Shown: positions 1-6,606 of the stretch, piece after piece
Numbering within the stretch: position 1 is the stretch's first letter
How the letters are laid out: each line of letters begins with the position of its first letter
From: Alistipes sp.
GTDB taxonomy: Bacteria > Bacteroidota > Bacteroidia > Bacteroidales > Rikenellaceae
DNA: 12,514 bases
Direction: 5' to 3'
Assembly (NCBI GenBank): GCA_017391185.1
Contig: JAFOZN010000111.1
Span: 1 to 12,514 of the forward strand
Made by a program: the position numbers and the translations under genes
Notes under the pieces: model-generated
Told to the model about the DNA's origin: nothing
Databases searched by the model: none
The model's input: only the letters and a program-made list of their open reading frames with translations

Positions 1-623
1 GTGGCAAGGTGAGTCGTTGGGTAGATCAGTATGATGTCATCCTCGTTCTACCTGATGGAGGATACGACAGCTGGTATTTCGATGCTCCAGAAGACCCGAC
101 ATATCGTTACGAAACATTTGTGAGCAAGGAGCTTATTGAATATATTGATTCTCACTACAAGAGCCGCAAGAGTAGAGATTTTCGCGCTATCACAGGTCTT
201 TCGATGGGTGGACACGGTGCGATGTATCTCTCGATACACCATCAAGATATATTTGGCTCGGTGGGAAGTATCTCAGGCGGAGTGGATATTCGCCCATTCC
301 CAGGGAATTGGGGTATCTCGAAGCGATTGGGAACAATCGAGCAAAAGCCAGAGAATTGGGAGAAGCATACGGTGATAAACTTGGTGGATGGACTAAAAAA
401 TGGCGCACTGAATATCTTAATAGATTGCGGATCGGATGATTTCTTCTACAAGGTAAACTGCAATCTGCATGAGAAACTGCGCAAGGCTGGTATTGCTCAC
501 GATTTCTATATTCGCCCCGGAGCACACAATTGGGATTATTGGCGCAATGCAATTCAATACCATCTGCTATATTTCAGCAACTGCTTCAAAAAGGCAGAGG
601 CAAAACAATCCGACAAGAAGTAA
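1..623 (+). CDS. Esterase D-type alpha/beta hydrolase, 5' end cut by window edge
   Basis: The reading frame is open to the left edge (frame begins with the codon at 3-5), so the true start is outside the window; the GTG at 9 is only an internal valine codon, as alignment with the next gene shows. The visible part is about 207 residues. It carries the nucleophile motif G-L-S-M-G-G, the late acid region D-C-G-S-D-D-F-F and the catalytic His in R-P-G-A-H-N-W, the usual order in the esterase D / S-formylglutathione hydrolase-like family (PF00756), which also includes feruloyl and acetylxylan esterases (CE1). By hand alignment it is about 78% identical to the protein encoded at 636-1451 over 188 residues, so it is a tandem paralogue. 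That copy has a signal peptide, so this one is probably exported too, but its N-terminus is not visible. The substrate cannot be read from the sequence. The gene lies 12 bases upstream of its paralogue, probably in the same operon. Confidence 0.9.
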   Translation, partial: GKVSRWVDQYDVILVLPDGGYDSWYFDAPEDPTYRYETFVSKELIEYIDSHYKSRKSRDFRAITGLSMGGHGAMYLSIHHQDIFGSVGSISGGVDIRPFPGNWGISKRLGTIEQKPENWEKHTVINLVDGLKNGALNILIDCGSDDFFYKVNCNLHEKLRKAGIAHDFYIRPGAHNWDYWRNAIQYHLLYFSNCFKKAEAKQSDKK

Positions 624-635
624 AACACACAAAGT

Positions 636-1451
636 ATGAAAAAGATATTTTTACTTACGTTAGCTACACTGACCTGCACCCTATCGTGGGCATTTCAGCG
701 AGAGATCATAGCCGTACACAGCGAGGCTATGAACAAAGATATTATGGTCAGAGTATTGTTACCCGATGGCTACTACTCTTCAAAGGAGTCTTTGCCTGTA
801 GTATATGTAATACATGGATTTAGCGACAATTACAAAAAATGGGATGAGAACGCCAATGTAGGACGTTTTGCTGACCAATATAACATGATCATAGTAACAC
901 CAGATGGAGGTTATGACAGCTGGTACTTCGATGCTCCAGAAGATCCAACGTATCGTTATGAAACGTTCATCAGCAAAGAGCTAATTAAATATATCGACTC
1001 TCACTACAAAACAATCCCTGAGAAAAAGATGCGTGCCATCACTGGCCAATCGATGGGAGGTCACGGTGCGATGTATTTGGCAATACGTCACAAAGATATT
1101 TTCGGCTCGGTGGGTAGTACTTCGGGAGGTTTGGATATCCGCCCATTCCCTAAAAATTGGGGCATATCGAAGCGTTTGGGTACTATCGAAGAGCATCCAG
1201 AGAACTGGGAGAAACATACTGTTATAAACGTAGTTGACAGCCTAAAGAATGGGGAGTTGAATATCGTTTTCGATTGCGGTTATGATGATTTCTTCTATCA
1301 GGTAAACTGCAATATGCACGAAAAACTCCTCAAGATGGGTATTGCTCATGACTTCTTCCGCCGACCAGGTAACCATAGTTGGGGTTATTGGAACAACTCG
1401 ATACAATATCACATGCTCTATTTCAATAATTGCTTCAGAGATATTAAGTAA
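636..1451 (+). CDS. Secreted esterase D-type alpha/beta hydrolase (second tandem copy)
   Basis: This is a 271-residue serine hydrolase of the esterase D family (PF00756), normal in length. Residues 1-20 form a signal peptide (K-K, hydrophobic core, S-W-A-F-Q), so it acts in the periplasm or outside. H-G at 60-61 is the likely oxyanion-hole segment. Ser139 in G-Q-S-M-G is the nucleophile, Asp217/218 in G-Y-D-D-F-F the likely acid, and His247 in P-G-N-H-S-W the catalytic base. All triad elements are present, so it should be active. The ATG at 636 is chosen because it directly precedes the signal peptide and leaves a 12-base gap to the upstream copy. The next gene, an S9 peptidase, starts 23 bases downstream, so the genes are probably co-transcribed. 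Relatives act on acetyl, feruloyl or simple acyl esters; which applies here is unknown. Confidence 0.93.
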   Translation: MKKIFLLTLATLTCTLSWAFQREIIAVHSEAMNKDIMVRVLLPDGYYSSKESLPVVYVIHGFSDNYKKWDENANVGRFADQYNMIIVTPDGGYDSWYFDAPEDPTYRYETFISKELIKYIDSHYKTIPEKKMRAITGQSMGGHGAMYLAIRHKDIFGSVGSTSGGLDIRPFPKNWGISKRLGTIEEHPENWEKHTVINVVDSLKNGELNIVFDCGYDDFFYQVNCNMHEKLLKMGIAHDFFRRPGNHSWGYWNNSIQYHMLYFNNCFRDIK

Positions 1452-1474
1452 CACAACAAAACACTTAAAATAAT

Positions 1475-3946
1475 ATGAAAAAATTTTTACCCCTCATTTT
1501 GGCACTTATCGTTACACAGGCGATATATGCCTCTACACCAGAAGAGCGTGAGCAGACTCGTCAGCGCAACCGCTATGAGTTAGCAGAGCGTTTTACAGCA
1601 GGCAAACTGCAAAATATGTTATTCTCGACAAGCGTGGACCCACATTGGTTCAAGTCGGGCGAGAAATTTTGGTATGAGTACAAGACTGGCCAGGGCAATC
1701 GCTGGTATATCGTAGATCCAGCAGCTCGCAAGCAAGAGCCACTCTTCGACCATGACAAGATGGCTGCACAACTTACAGAGATTGTGAAGGATCCATACAT
1801 CGCATCGATGTTGCCTATCCGCAATTTGGATGTTGAGGAGGATGGCGAGACTTTCACATTCGAGGTTACTTCCTCACAAGATGCAAAGCCCAAGAAGCTC
1901 TCGAAAGAGGACTCTTTGGCCGGCAAGAAGCCTAAGAAGGTAAGTGGCAAGGAGATTTTCTACTTCTCATACAACTACAAGACTAAGGAACTTAAGCACC
2001 TCAAAGACAAGGAGAAGGAGACAAAGTATCTCTATTGGGCATCGGTATCTCCAGATGGTAAGAACGTGGTATATGCCAAGGATTTGAATCTCTACCGAAT
2101 GTCTCGCGAAGATTACGAGAAGCTCAAGAAGGATGAGAAGGACTCTACAATCACTGAGATCCAGCTCACCAAGGATGGTGTGGTAGATTTCGGCTATGGT
2201 CAGCCATACAGCTTGCTCAACACCGACACTCTCTGCGATGGCAAGCGTAAGGGTGTTTATGGTCTTTGGTCGCCTGATTCACGTTACTTTGCAACAATCA
2301 TCACCGATGAGCGCAAGGTAAAGGATTTGTGGGTAATCAACGCTATAGCTTCGCCACGTCCTACGCTTGAGACGTACAAGTATCATATGCCTGGCGAGAA
2401 GGATGCACCACAGTATCACCTTTACCTGTTCGATATGCAGGATAACTCTCGCAAGGAGATTGCAACAGGACGTTTCAAGGACCAGACTTTGAGCCTGGCG
2501 AGCAAACCTCGTGAGCACAAGCAGCGTCATATGTATGACCAGCCAAACGTATGGTTGGGAGATGAGAACCGCTTCTTCATAACACGTTCAAGCCGCGATT
2601 TGCACCGTATCGACATCTGCTCATACACTATTGGTCAGGATAGCTTGACACCAGTTATCGAGGAGCGCATGAATACATATATCGAGGTTCGTCCACTATC
2701 GGCACTGAACAATGGCAAGGAGCTTATACAATGGAGCGAGCGTGATGGATGGGCACACTTATATTTATATAACGATAAGGGCGAGCTAAAACGCCGTTTG
2801 ACAGAGGGCCCATGGCACGTTCACAACATCTTGAAGGTGGATGAGAAGAACCGCAAGGTATATTTCACCGCAATGGGTAAAGAGAAGGGCGAGAACCCAT
2901 ACTACCAGCACCTCTACTCGGTAAGCCTCGATTCAGGAGAGCCTAAACTCTTGAACAAGGGCGATTATTTCCACACGCCACAGGTAGACGATGCTTGTCG
3001 TTACTTTGTTGACAACTATTCACGAGTAGATACTATCCCTGTATCGGCACTCTACGATTGCTTGGGTAACAAGATTATGACACTCCAAGAGAGTGACTTC
3101 ACTCAGCTCATGGCTAACGGTTACAAGTTCCCTGAGACCTTCACTGTAAAGGCTGCCGATGGAGTGACAGACCTCTATGGTGTGATGTATAAGCCTTTTG
3201 ACTTTGACTCTACAAAGGTCTACCCTATCGTTGACTATGTATATCCAGGTCCGCAGGTTGAGGCGACAGAGTATCCATTTACTCGTATGACAGTGCGTAC
3301 TGACCGCTTGGCTCAGGCTGGATTTATCGTCATCACAGTAGGTAATAGAGGTGGTCACCCAGATCGCTCTAAGTGGTATCACAACTACGGTTACGGCAAT
3401 TTGCGTGACTACGGTTTGGCTGATCAGAAGGCTGCCATCGAGCAACTTGCGGCACGCCACGACTTTATTGATATCAACCGCGTAGGCATCCATGGTCACT
3501 CAGGTGGTGGATTTATGTCAACAGCAGCTATTTTGCAGTACCCTGATTTCTTCAAGGCTGCCGTATCGTGTGCAGGAAACCACGATAACCGCATCTACAA
3601 CCGTTGGTGGAGTGAGACTCACCACGGAGTAAAGGAGCAGGTGAACGACAAGGGCGATACAACATTTGTCTATCATATCAGCACAAATCCAGAGTTGGCA
3701 AGCCGTTTGAAGGGACACTTGATGTTGGTACACGGAGATCTGGACAACAACGTACACCCAGGAAATACTACTCGCGTGGCTAACGCCTTGATTCGTGCCA
3801 ACAAGCGTTTCGATATGCTCTATTTGCCAACACAGCGTCACGGCTTCGGCGATATGAACGAGTATTTCTATTGGCGTTTGGTAGACCACTTCACAGATTA
3901 TCTGATTGATGGTCGTACCAAGCAGGTGGATATTCCTCAGCGTTAA
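1475..3946 (+). CDS. Secreted S9 family serine peptidase, DPP4-like
   Basis: An 823-residue prolyl-oligopeptidase-clan peptidase. A signal peptide covers about residues 1-19 (ending I-Y-A-S). A long beta-propeller region (about 30-555, DPPIV_N-like, with repeats such as V-S-P-D-G-K and L-W-S-P-D-S-R) precedes a C-terminal alpha/beta hydrolase (about 590-820). The triad is complete: Ser676 in G-H-S-G-G, Asp757 in H-G-D-L-D-N-N-V-H and His789 in Q-R-H-G-F-G. Family members cleave short peptides after Pro or Ala from the N-terminus in the periplasm. However, the Glu-Glu motif that anchors the substrate amino terminus in DPP4 is not seen at the corresponding place (D-F-G-Y-G near 238-242), and the nucleophile elbow is GHSGG rather than DPP4's GWSYGG. 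Exact specificity is therefore uncertain. It sits 23 bases after the esterase pair and 9 bases before a lipoprotein gene, in one operon. Confidence 0.95.
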   Translation: MKKFLPLILALIVTQAIYASTPEEREQTRQRNRYELAERFTAGKLQNMLFSTSVDPHWFKSGEKFWYEYKTGQGNRWYIVDPAARKQEPLFDHDKMAAQLTEIVKDPYIASMLPIRNLDVEEDGETFTFEVTSSQDAKPKKLSKEDSLAGKKPKKVSGKEIFYFSYNYKTKELKHLKDKEKETKYLYWASVSPDGKNVVYAKDLNLYRMSREDYEKLKKDEKDSTITEIQLTKDGVVDFGYGQPYSLLNTDTLCDGKRKGVYGLWSPDSRYFATIITDERKVKDLWVINAIASPRPTLETYKYHMPGEKDAPQYHLYLFDMQDNSRKEIATGRFKDQTLSLASKPREHKQRHMYDQPNVWLGDENRFFITRSSRDLHRIDICSYTIGQDSLTPVIEERMNTYIEVRPLSALNNGKELIQWSERDGWAHLYLYNDKGELKRRLTEGPWHVHNILKVDEKNRKVYFTAMGKEKGENPYYQHLYSVSLDSGEPKLLNKGDYFHTPQVDDACRYFVDNYSRVDTIPVSALYDCLGNKIMTLQESDFTQLMANGYKFPETFTVKAADGVTDLYGVMYKPFDFDSTKVYPIVDYVYPGPQVEATEYPFTRMTVRTDRLAQAGFIVITVGNRGGHPDRSKWYHNYGYGNLRDYGLADQKAAIEQLAARHDFIDINRVGIHGHSGGGFMSTAAILQYPDFFKAAVSCAGNHDNRIYNRWWSETHHGVKEQVNDKGDTTFVYHISTNPELASRLKGHLMLVHGDLDNNVHPGNTTRVANALIRANKRFDMLYLPTQRHGFGDMNEYFYWRLVDHFTDYLIDGRTKQVDIPQR

Positions 3947-3955
3947 TAACAAATT

Positions 3956-4849
3956 ATGAATACTATAACAAAAGTTATCACAGGGCTTCTCACGATCATG
4001 TCGATCGTGAGTTGCTCTGATTTTGGGGATCAGTGTGTAGCTCTATGCGGTGGCAAGGATGTGATCATCATAGATATGTCCAAGTCGGAAGGTAAGAATC
4101 TGCATGAAGTATGGCGTTGGAACATAGAAGAGCCTACGGAGGGGCTGCCTGCCGAATATGGCAAGTATCTGAATCCGCTGGATGAATGTAAATTTGTAGA
4201 TGGCGGCAAAAAGCTACTCCTCACTTCATCACACAGCGGAACTGTATTGATGGATATCAAGAGCAAAAAGGCTCTATTCTATGCTCGTACGCCGATGGCT
4301 CACTCGGCTGATTTATTGCCCAATGGACGTATTGCTGTGGCAAATTCGACACACAAAAAGGGCAATTCACTCGAATTGTATGACATCAATAAGCCTGAGT
4401 TGGTATTGTTTAAGGATTCGCTCTATTCGGGACATGGTGCAGTATGGATGGATGAGAGAGAGTCTCTTTTTGCTTTGGGGCATGATTGTCTGAGAGAGTA
4501 TAAGCTCAAGGATTGGGCAAGCGAAAAGCCAAGTCTGGAGCTAAATAGTTCGTGGAAATTACCCGTAAGATCGGGACACGATCTGAGTCGAGTGGATAAA
4601 GATAGGCTGCTCATTTCGGGACACGAGGGCGTGGTATGGTTTGATCTTAAGAGCGAGGAATTTGCACCATTTGAGCCCTTGAAAAGCACACTCAACGTAA
4701 AATCGGTGAATTATGATGCCAAGAGCGAAAGGTTGATCTACACCAAAGCCGAAGAGAGTTGGTGGACTCACAATATCTATCAAGAGTCACCCGACAAGGT
4801 AATCACGATAGACAGTATGAAGATATATAAAGTAAGACCACTTAAATAA
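3956..4849 (+). CDS. Lipoprotein, predicted beta-propeller (DUF6528-like)
   Basis: A 297-residue protein with a lipoprotein signal: hydrophobic segment 8-19 and lipobox I-V-S-C with Cys20 as the lipidated residue. The mature part consists of short beta-rich repeats of the form 'local motif, D/N, hydrophobic strand, L-Y-D-I or W-F-D-L', as in a beta-propeller. Each putative blade holds a histidine in a similar context: S-S-H93-S-G, M-A-H116-S-A-D, S-G-H160-G, S-G-H208-D and T-H272-N; H176 and H223 lie nearby. It resembles the Bacteroidota family I recall as DUF6528, but I cannot confirm the name, and no function is known to me. It starts 9 bases after the S9 peptidase stop and is followed by a strong terminator, so it is the last gene of the operon. 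A role at the cell envelope alongside the exported hydrolases is inference. Confidence 0.8.
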   Translation: MNTITKVITGLLTIMSIVSCSDFGDQCVALCGGKDVIIIDMSKSEGKNLHEVWRWNIEEPTEGLPAEYGKYLNPLDECKFVDGGKKLLLTSSHSGTVLMDIKSKKALFYARTPMAHSADLLPNGRIAVANSTHKKGNSLELYDINKPELVLFKDSLYSGHGAVWMDERESLFALGHDCLREYKLKDWASEKPSLELNSSWKLPVRSGHDLSRVDKDRLLISGHEGVVWFDLKSEEFAPFEPLKSTLNVKSVNYDAKSERLIYTKAEESWWTHNIYQESPDKVITIDSMKIYKVRPLK

Positions 4850-4858
4850 AGGTTGCAG

Positions 4859-4896
4859 AAGGTTGTTGAAATTCAATGAGTTCAACAACCTTTTTT
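4859..4896 (+). terminator. Rho-independent terminator after the esterase/peptidase operon
   Basis: A perfect 12-base stem (AAGGTTGTTGAA at 4859-4870 pairing with TTCAACAACCTT at 4881-4892) with a 10-base loop runs into six Ts (4891-4896). It begins 10 bases after the lipoprotein stop codon and ends the four-gene + strand operon. Confidence 0.92.
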
Positions 4897-4925
4897 CTTT
4901 ACATGTGAAGAAAAAAACCAAAATA

Positions 4926-4955
4926 TTTGGGGGGGGGAATTTTTACTTAACTTTG
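4926..4955 (+). promoter_or_regulatory. Putative Bacteroidota promoter with poly-G spacer
   Basis: TTTG at 4926-4929 (-33 element) and TAACTTTG at 4948-4955 (-7 element, consensus TAnnTTTG) are separated by 18 bases. They sit just after the terminator and about 36 bases before the ATG at 4992, giving a predicted 5' leader of roughly 30 bases. The other two complete promoters in the window have 20-base spacers, so this one is 2 bases short. The spacer starts with the poly-G tract. Confidence 0.7.
4929..4937 (+). repeat. G9 homopolymer tract inside promoter spacer
   Basis: Nine consecutive G residues. The first G is also the last base of the -33 TTTG element, so any change in tract length directly changes the -33 to -7 distance. 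This is the most conspicuous homopolymer I noticed in the window, and its location is in a promoter. Confidence 0.95.
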
Positions 4956-4991
4956 TGGAACTTTTGTTTAACTTAACATTACAATTTAATC

Positions 4992-6224
4992 ATGAAACAA
5001 TTTTTACTCGTGATCATGGCTATCTCAACTACTTTCTCAGTCATGGCACAAACGCCCGAGTGGCAGAAGAAACTCGATGAGGTCTCAAAATTGGGAGATC
5101 AGTATTATGAACAAAAAAATTGGAAAAAGTTGGTCGAATGTGTCGAAAAAGAGGGGCAGATAATAATGGCACAGCCTGACTCAGTGCGCATAGCTTACAT
5201 GGGATCAACTGAGCTATCGGCAAACGGCCACTACTACAATTTGGCTTGTTATAGTGCTTTGGCAGGAAACAAGAGCAAAGCTCTAAAAAGTTTTGAAGAT
5301 TTTACCGATATTGCGATAGGCAATGAGGAGATCAACATAAACCATATCCGAACAGATAGCGATCTTAATAGTTTGAGAGAGGAGCCTCGTTTTAAGACCT
5401 GTATGGAGAAACTTAGTAAATGGGGCGATTATAAACAAAAGCTCAAAGATGCCTCACAATATGTACGAGGTTATGTCCCCGATGGATTCCGTTTCCGCTA
5501 CGCATCGCCCAATGATCCCGATTTGGTACGCCTGCGCAAGGAGTTTAATCTGGATAGCATAGCAGGTGCTGGAGATGAAATCTCGAAGATCAAGAACCTA
5601 CTACATTGGGTACATGAGGTAGTGCCACATGACGGAGGATCGTACAACCCTGAGATTAAAAACACCATCGACATGATAGAGTTATGTCGCAAGGAAAATC
5701 GTGGCGTAAATTGTCGAATGATGGCGCAAATGCTTACGGAGGTATATTTGGCAATGGGATTCAAGGCTCGATTTGTAACCTGCCTGCCACGCGATTTCGT
5801 AAGCGATTGCCACGTGATTACCACAGTTTACAGTTGCACGCTCAATAAATGGCTATGGGTAGATCCTACATTTGATGCGTTTGTGATGGATGAAAACGAC
5901 ACCATGCTCTCGATAGCCGAGGTAAGAGAGCGTTTGCGCACAGACAAATTCCTTAAAATAAACGATTATGCCAATTGGAATCACCGTTCTAAGCAGACCA
6001 AAGAAGATTACATAGATCGTTATATGGCAAAAAATCTATATTATTTGGTGTGCATGGAGTGGAGCAGATTCAATGCCGAGACCAAAATCGAAGGTAGAAC
6101 ATACCGATATATAGCTCTGATGCCGTATGAGATGGTTGGCAAGGATGCATCACCAGCGGTGAATTGGCATCAGTTGCGAGTATCAGATGATCAGTGGTTC
6201 TGGCAATCGCCATACGCTGAATAG
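4992..6224 (+). CDS. Secreted TPR/transglutaminase-like protein
   Basis: A 410-residue protein with a signal peptide (residues 1-20, ending V-M-A-Q). Residues about 75-145 look like tetratricopeptide-type helices (Y-Y-N-L-A-C-Y-S-A-L-A-G-N-K pattern), including the 'D-S-D-L-N-S-L-R' form often seen at the end of such repeats. The second half contains a transglutaminase-like papain-fold core with the triad in order: Cys241 (G-V-N-C-R), His274 (D-C-H-V-I) and Asp291 (W-V-D-P-T). In bacteria this fold usually acts as a cysteine peptidase or amide hydrolase; the substrate is unknown. The gene has its own promoter and terminator and is therefore a single-gene unit. The ATG at 4992 is the natural start because the signal peptide begins there. 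The C-terminal part after about residue 320 (many aromatic residues) is not recognised. Confidence 0.88.
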   Translation: MKQFLLVIMAISTTFSVMAQTPEWQKKLDEVSKLGDQYYEQKNWKKLVECVEKEGQIIMAQPDSVRIAYMGSTELSANGHYYNLACYSALAGNKSKALKSFEDFTDIAIGNEEININHIRTDSDLNSLREEPRFKTCMEKLSKWGDYKQKLKDASQYVRGYVPDGFRFRYASPNDPDLVRLRKEFNLDSIAGAGDEISKIKNLLHWVHEVVPHDGGSYNPEIKNTIDMIELCRKENRGVNCRMMAQMLTEVYLAMGFKARFVTCLPRDFVSDCHVITTVYSCTLNKWLWVDPTFDAFVMDENDTMLSIAEVRERLRTDKFLKINDYANWNHRSKQTKEDYIDRYMAKNLYYLVCMEWSRFNAETKIEGRTYRYIALMPYEMVGKDASPAVNWHQLRVSDDQWFWQSPYAE

Positions 6225-6237
6225 AGTTAAGTATTAT

Positions 6238-6273
6238 AAAAAAGTCCGATGGCGAAAACCATCGGACTTTTTC
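6238..6273. terminator. Bidirectional hairpin terminator
   Basis: A 14-base perfect stem (6239-6252 with 6259-6272, core GTCCGATGG/CCATCGGAC) and a 6-base loop. It is flanked by A-runs on the left and T-runs on the right, so it can stop transcription on either strand. It lies 14 bases after the transglutaminase-like gene. Its core matches the tRNA terminator hairpin at 6404-6434, of which it looks like a duplicate. Confidence 0.88.
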
Positions 6274-6275
6274 GT

Positions 6276-6295
6276 GTACCCCCTCAGGGACTCGA
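6276..6295 (-). repeat. Second copy of the tRNA-Lys 3' end (19-20 bases)
   Basis: Twenty bases identical to 6438-6457. That region covers the last 19 bases of tRNA-Lys (acceptor 3' strand, T-stem 3' strand and part of the T loop) plus one flanking base. Similarity stops abruptly after 6295, so there is no second complete tRNA. As at the real gene, a TCCGATGG hairpin lies a few bases to the left. Confidence 0.9.
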
Positions 6296-6320
6296 CTGCG
6301 CTACTTACGGCAGGCAGTCG
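6293..6320. repeat. Small inverted repeat between the duplicated tRNA ends
   Basis: CGACTGC (6293-6299) and GCAGTCG (6314-6320) form a perfect 7-base stem around a 14-base loop. It has no T-run and overlaps the end of the truncated tRNA copy by three bases. Its role is unknown. Confidence 0.6.
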
Positions 6321-6337
6321 TGTGCTCGATTTTTACA

Positions 6338-6372
6338 TACCCCCTAAATCCCCCTTTGACAAAGGGGGACTT
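6338..6372. repeat. Palindromic C/G-rich repeat element
   Basis: The core CCCCCTTTG-A-CAAAGGGGG (6350-6368) is a perfect 9-base inverted repeat with a 1-base centre, extended by partly pairing AAAT/ACTT flanks to about 13 bases. From memory, sequences of the type CCCCCTAAATCCCCC...AAAGGGGGACTT are dispersed intergenic repeats in several bacterial genomes. It resembles a REP-like or MITE-like element, but copy number cannot be judged from one copy. Confidence 0.65.
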
Positions 6373-6401
6373 GTCAGGGTTCTCGTCCTATAACATACAA
6401 C

Positions 6402-6434
6402 AAAAAGATCCGATGGAAAAACCATCGGATCTTT
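6402..6434 (-). terminator. Terminator of tRNA-Lys
   Basis: A 13-base perfect stem (AAAGATCCGATGG 6404-6416 with CCATCGGATCTTT 6422-6434) with a 5-base A loop. Read on the minus strand, it starts 4 bases after the tRNA 3' end and finishes in a T-run (complement of 6402-6406). It fits an intrinsic terminator for the tRNA transcript. Confidence 0.88.
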
Positions 6435-6438
6435 GCAG

Positions 6439-6511
6439 TACCCCCTCAGGGACTCGAACCCTGGACCTTAGCATTAAGAGTGCTCTGCTCTACCAACTGA
6501 GCTAAAGAGGC
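6439..6511 (-). tRNA. tRNA-Lys (anticodon CUU)
   Basis: Folding the minus strand by hand gives a complete 73-base cloverleaf: acceptor GCCTCTT with AGGGGGT (G-U and U-G wobbles included), D-stem GCTC/GAGC, anticodon loop CTCTTAA with anticodon CTT at 6476-6478, T-stem CAGGG/CCCTG with loop TTCGAGT, and discriminator A. CCA is not encoded. The top pair of the anticodon stem is a G-A mismatch. CTT reads AAG, hence lysine. It has its own promoter (6539-6570) and terminator (6402-6434). Confidence 0.95.
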
Positions 6512-6538
6512 GTACCAATCATTTACTGATTGCGAGTG

Positions 6539-6570
6539 CAAAGATAAGGCACTTTTTTGTTCTGTGCAAA
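6539..6570 (-). promoter_or_regulatory. Promoter of tRNA-Lys, Bacteroidota -33/-7 type
   Basis: On the minus strand, TTTG (6567-6570) and TATCTTTG (6539-6546, TAnnTTTG) are separated by exactly 20 bases, which matches the Bacteroidota housekeeping consensus. The predicted start lies about 20 bases before the tRNA 5' end at 6511. Confidence 0.85.
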
Positions 6571-6606
6571 TATTTTTGCAAACTTTTTAATAAAATTTTC
6601 AATTTA

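Noticed and set aside
3020-3499. 159-codon minus-strand open frame inside the S9 peptidase gene
   Set aside because: It lies antisense to a strongly conserved coding region with no recognisable protein features, so it is a shadow frame.
6276-6457. A complete integrative element between the two tRNA-end repeats
   Set aside because: Only about 140 bases lie between the repeats and they hold no integrase or other gene. At most this is a scar.
6187-6505. Short + strand open frames through the tRNA/repeat region
   Set aside because: They cross a terminator, palindromic repeats and the tRNA antisense, and have no family resemblance. They are accidental.
6565-6580. TGCAAA-TATT-TTTGCA palindrome near the GH2-like gene end
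   Set aside because: The stem is only 6 bases, AT-rich and overlaps the -33 element of the tRNA promoter. It is not a convincing terminator or operator.
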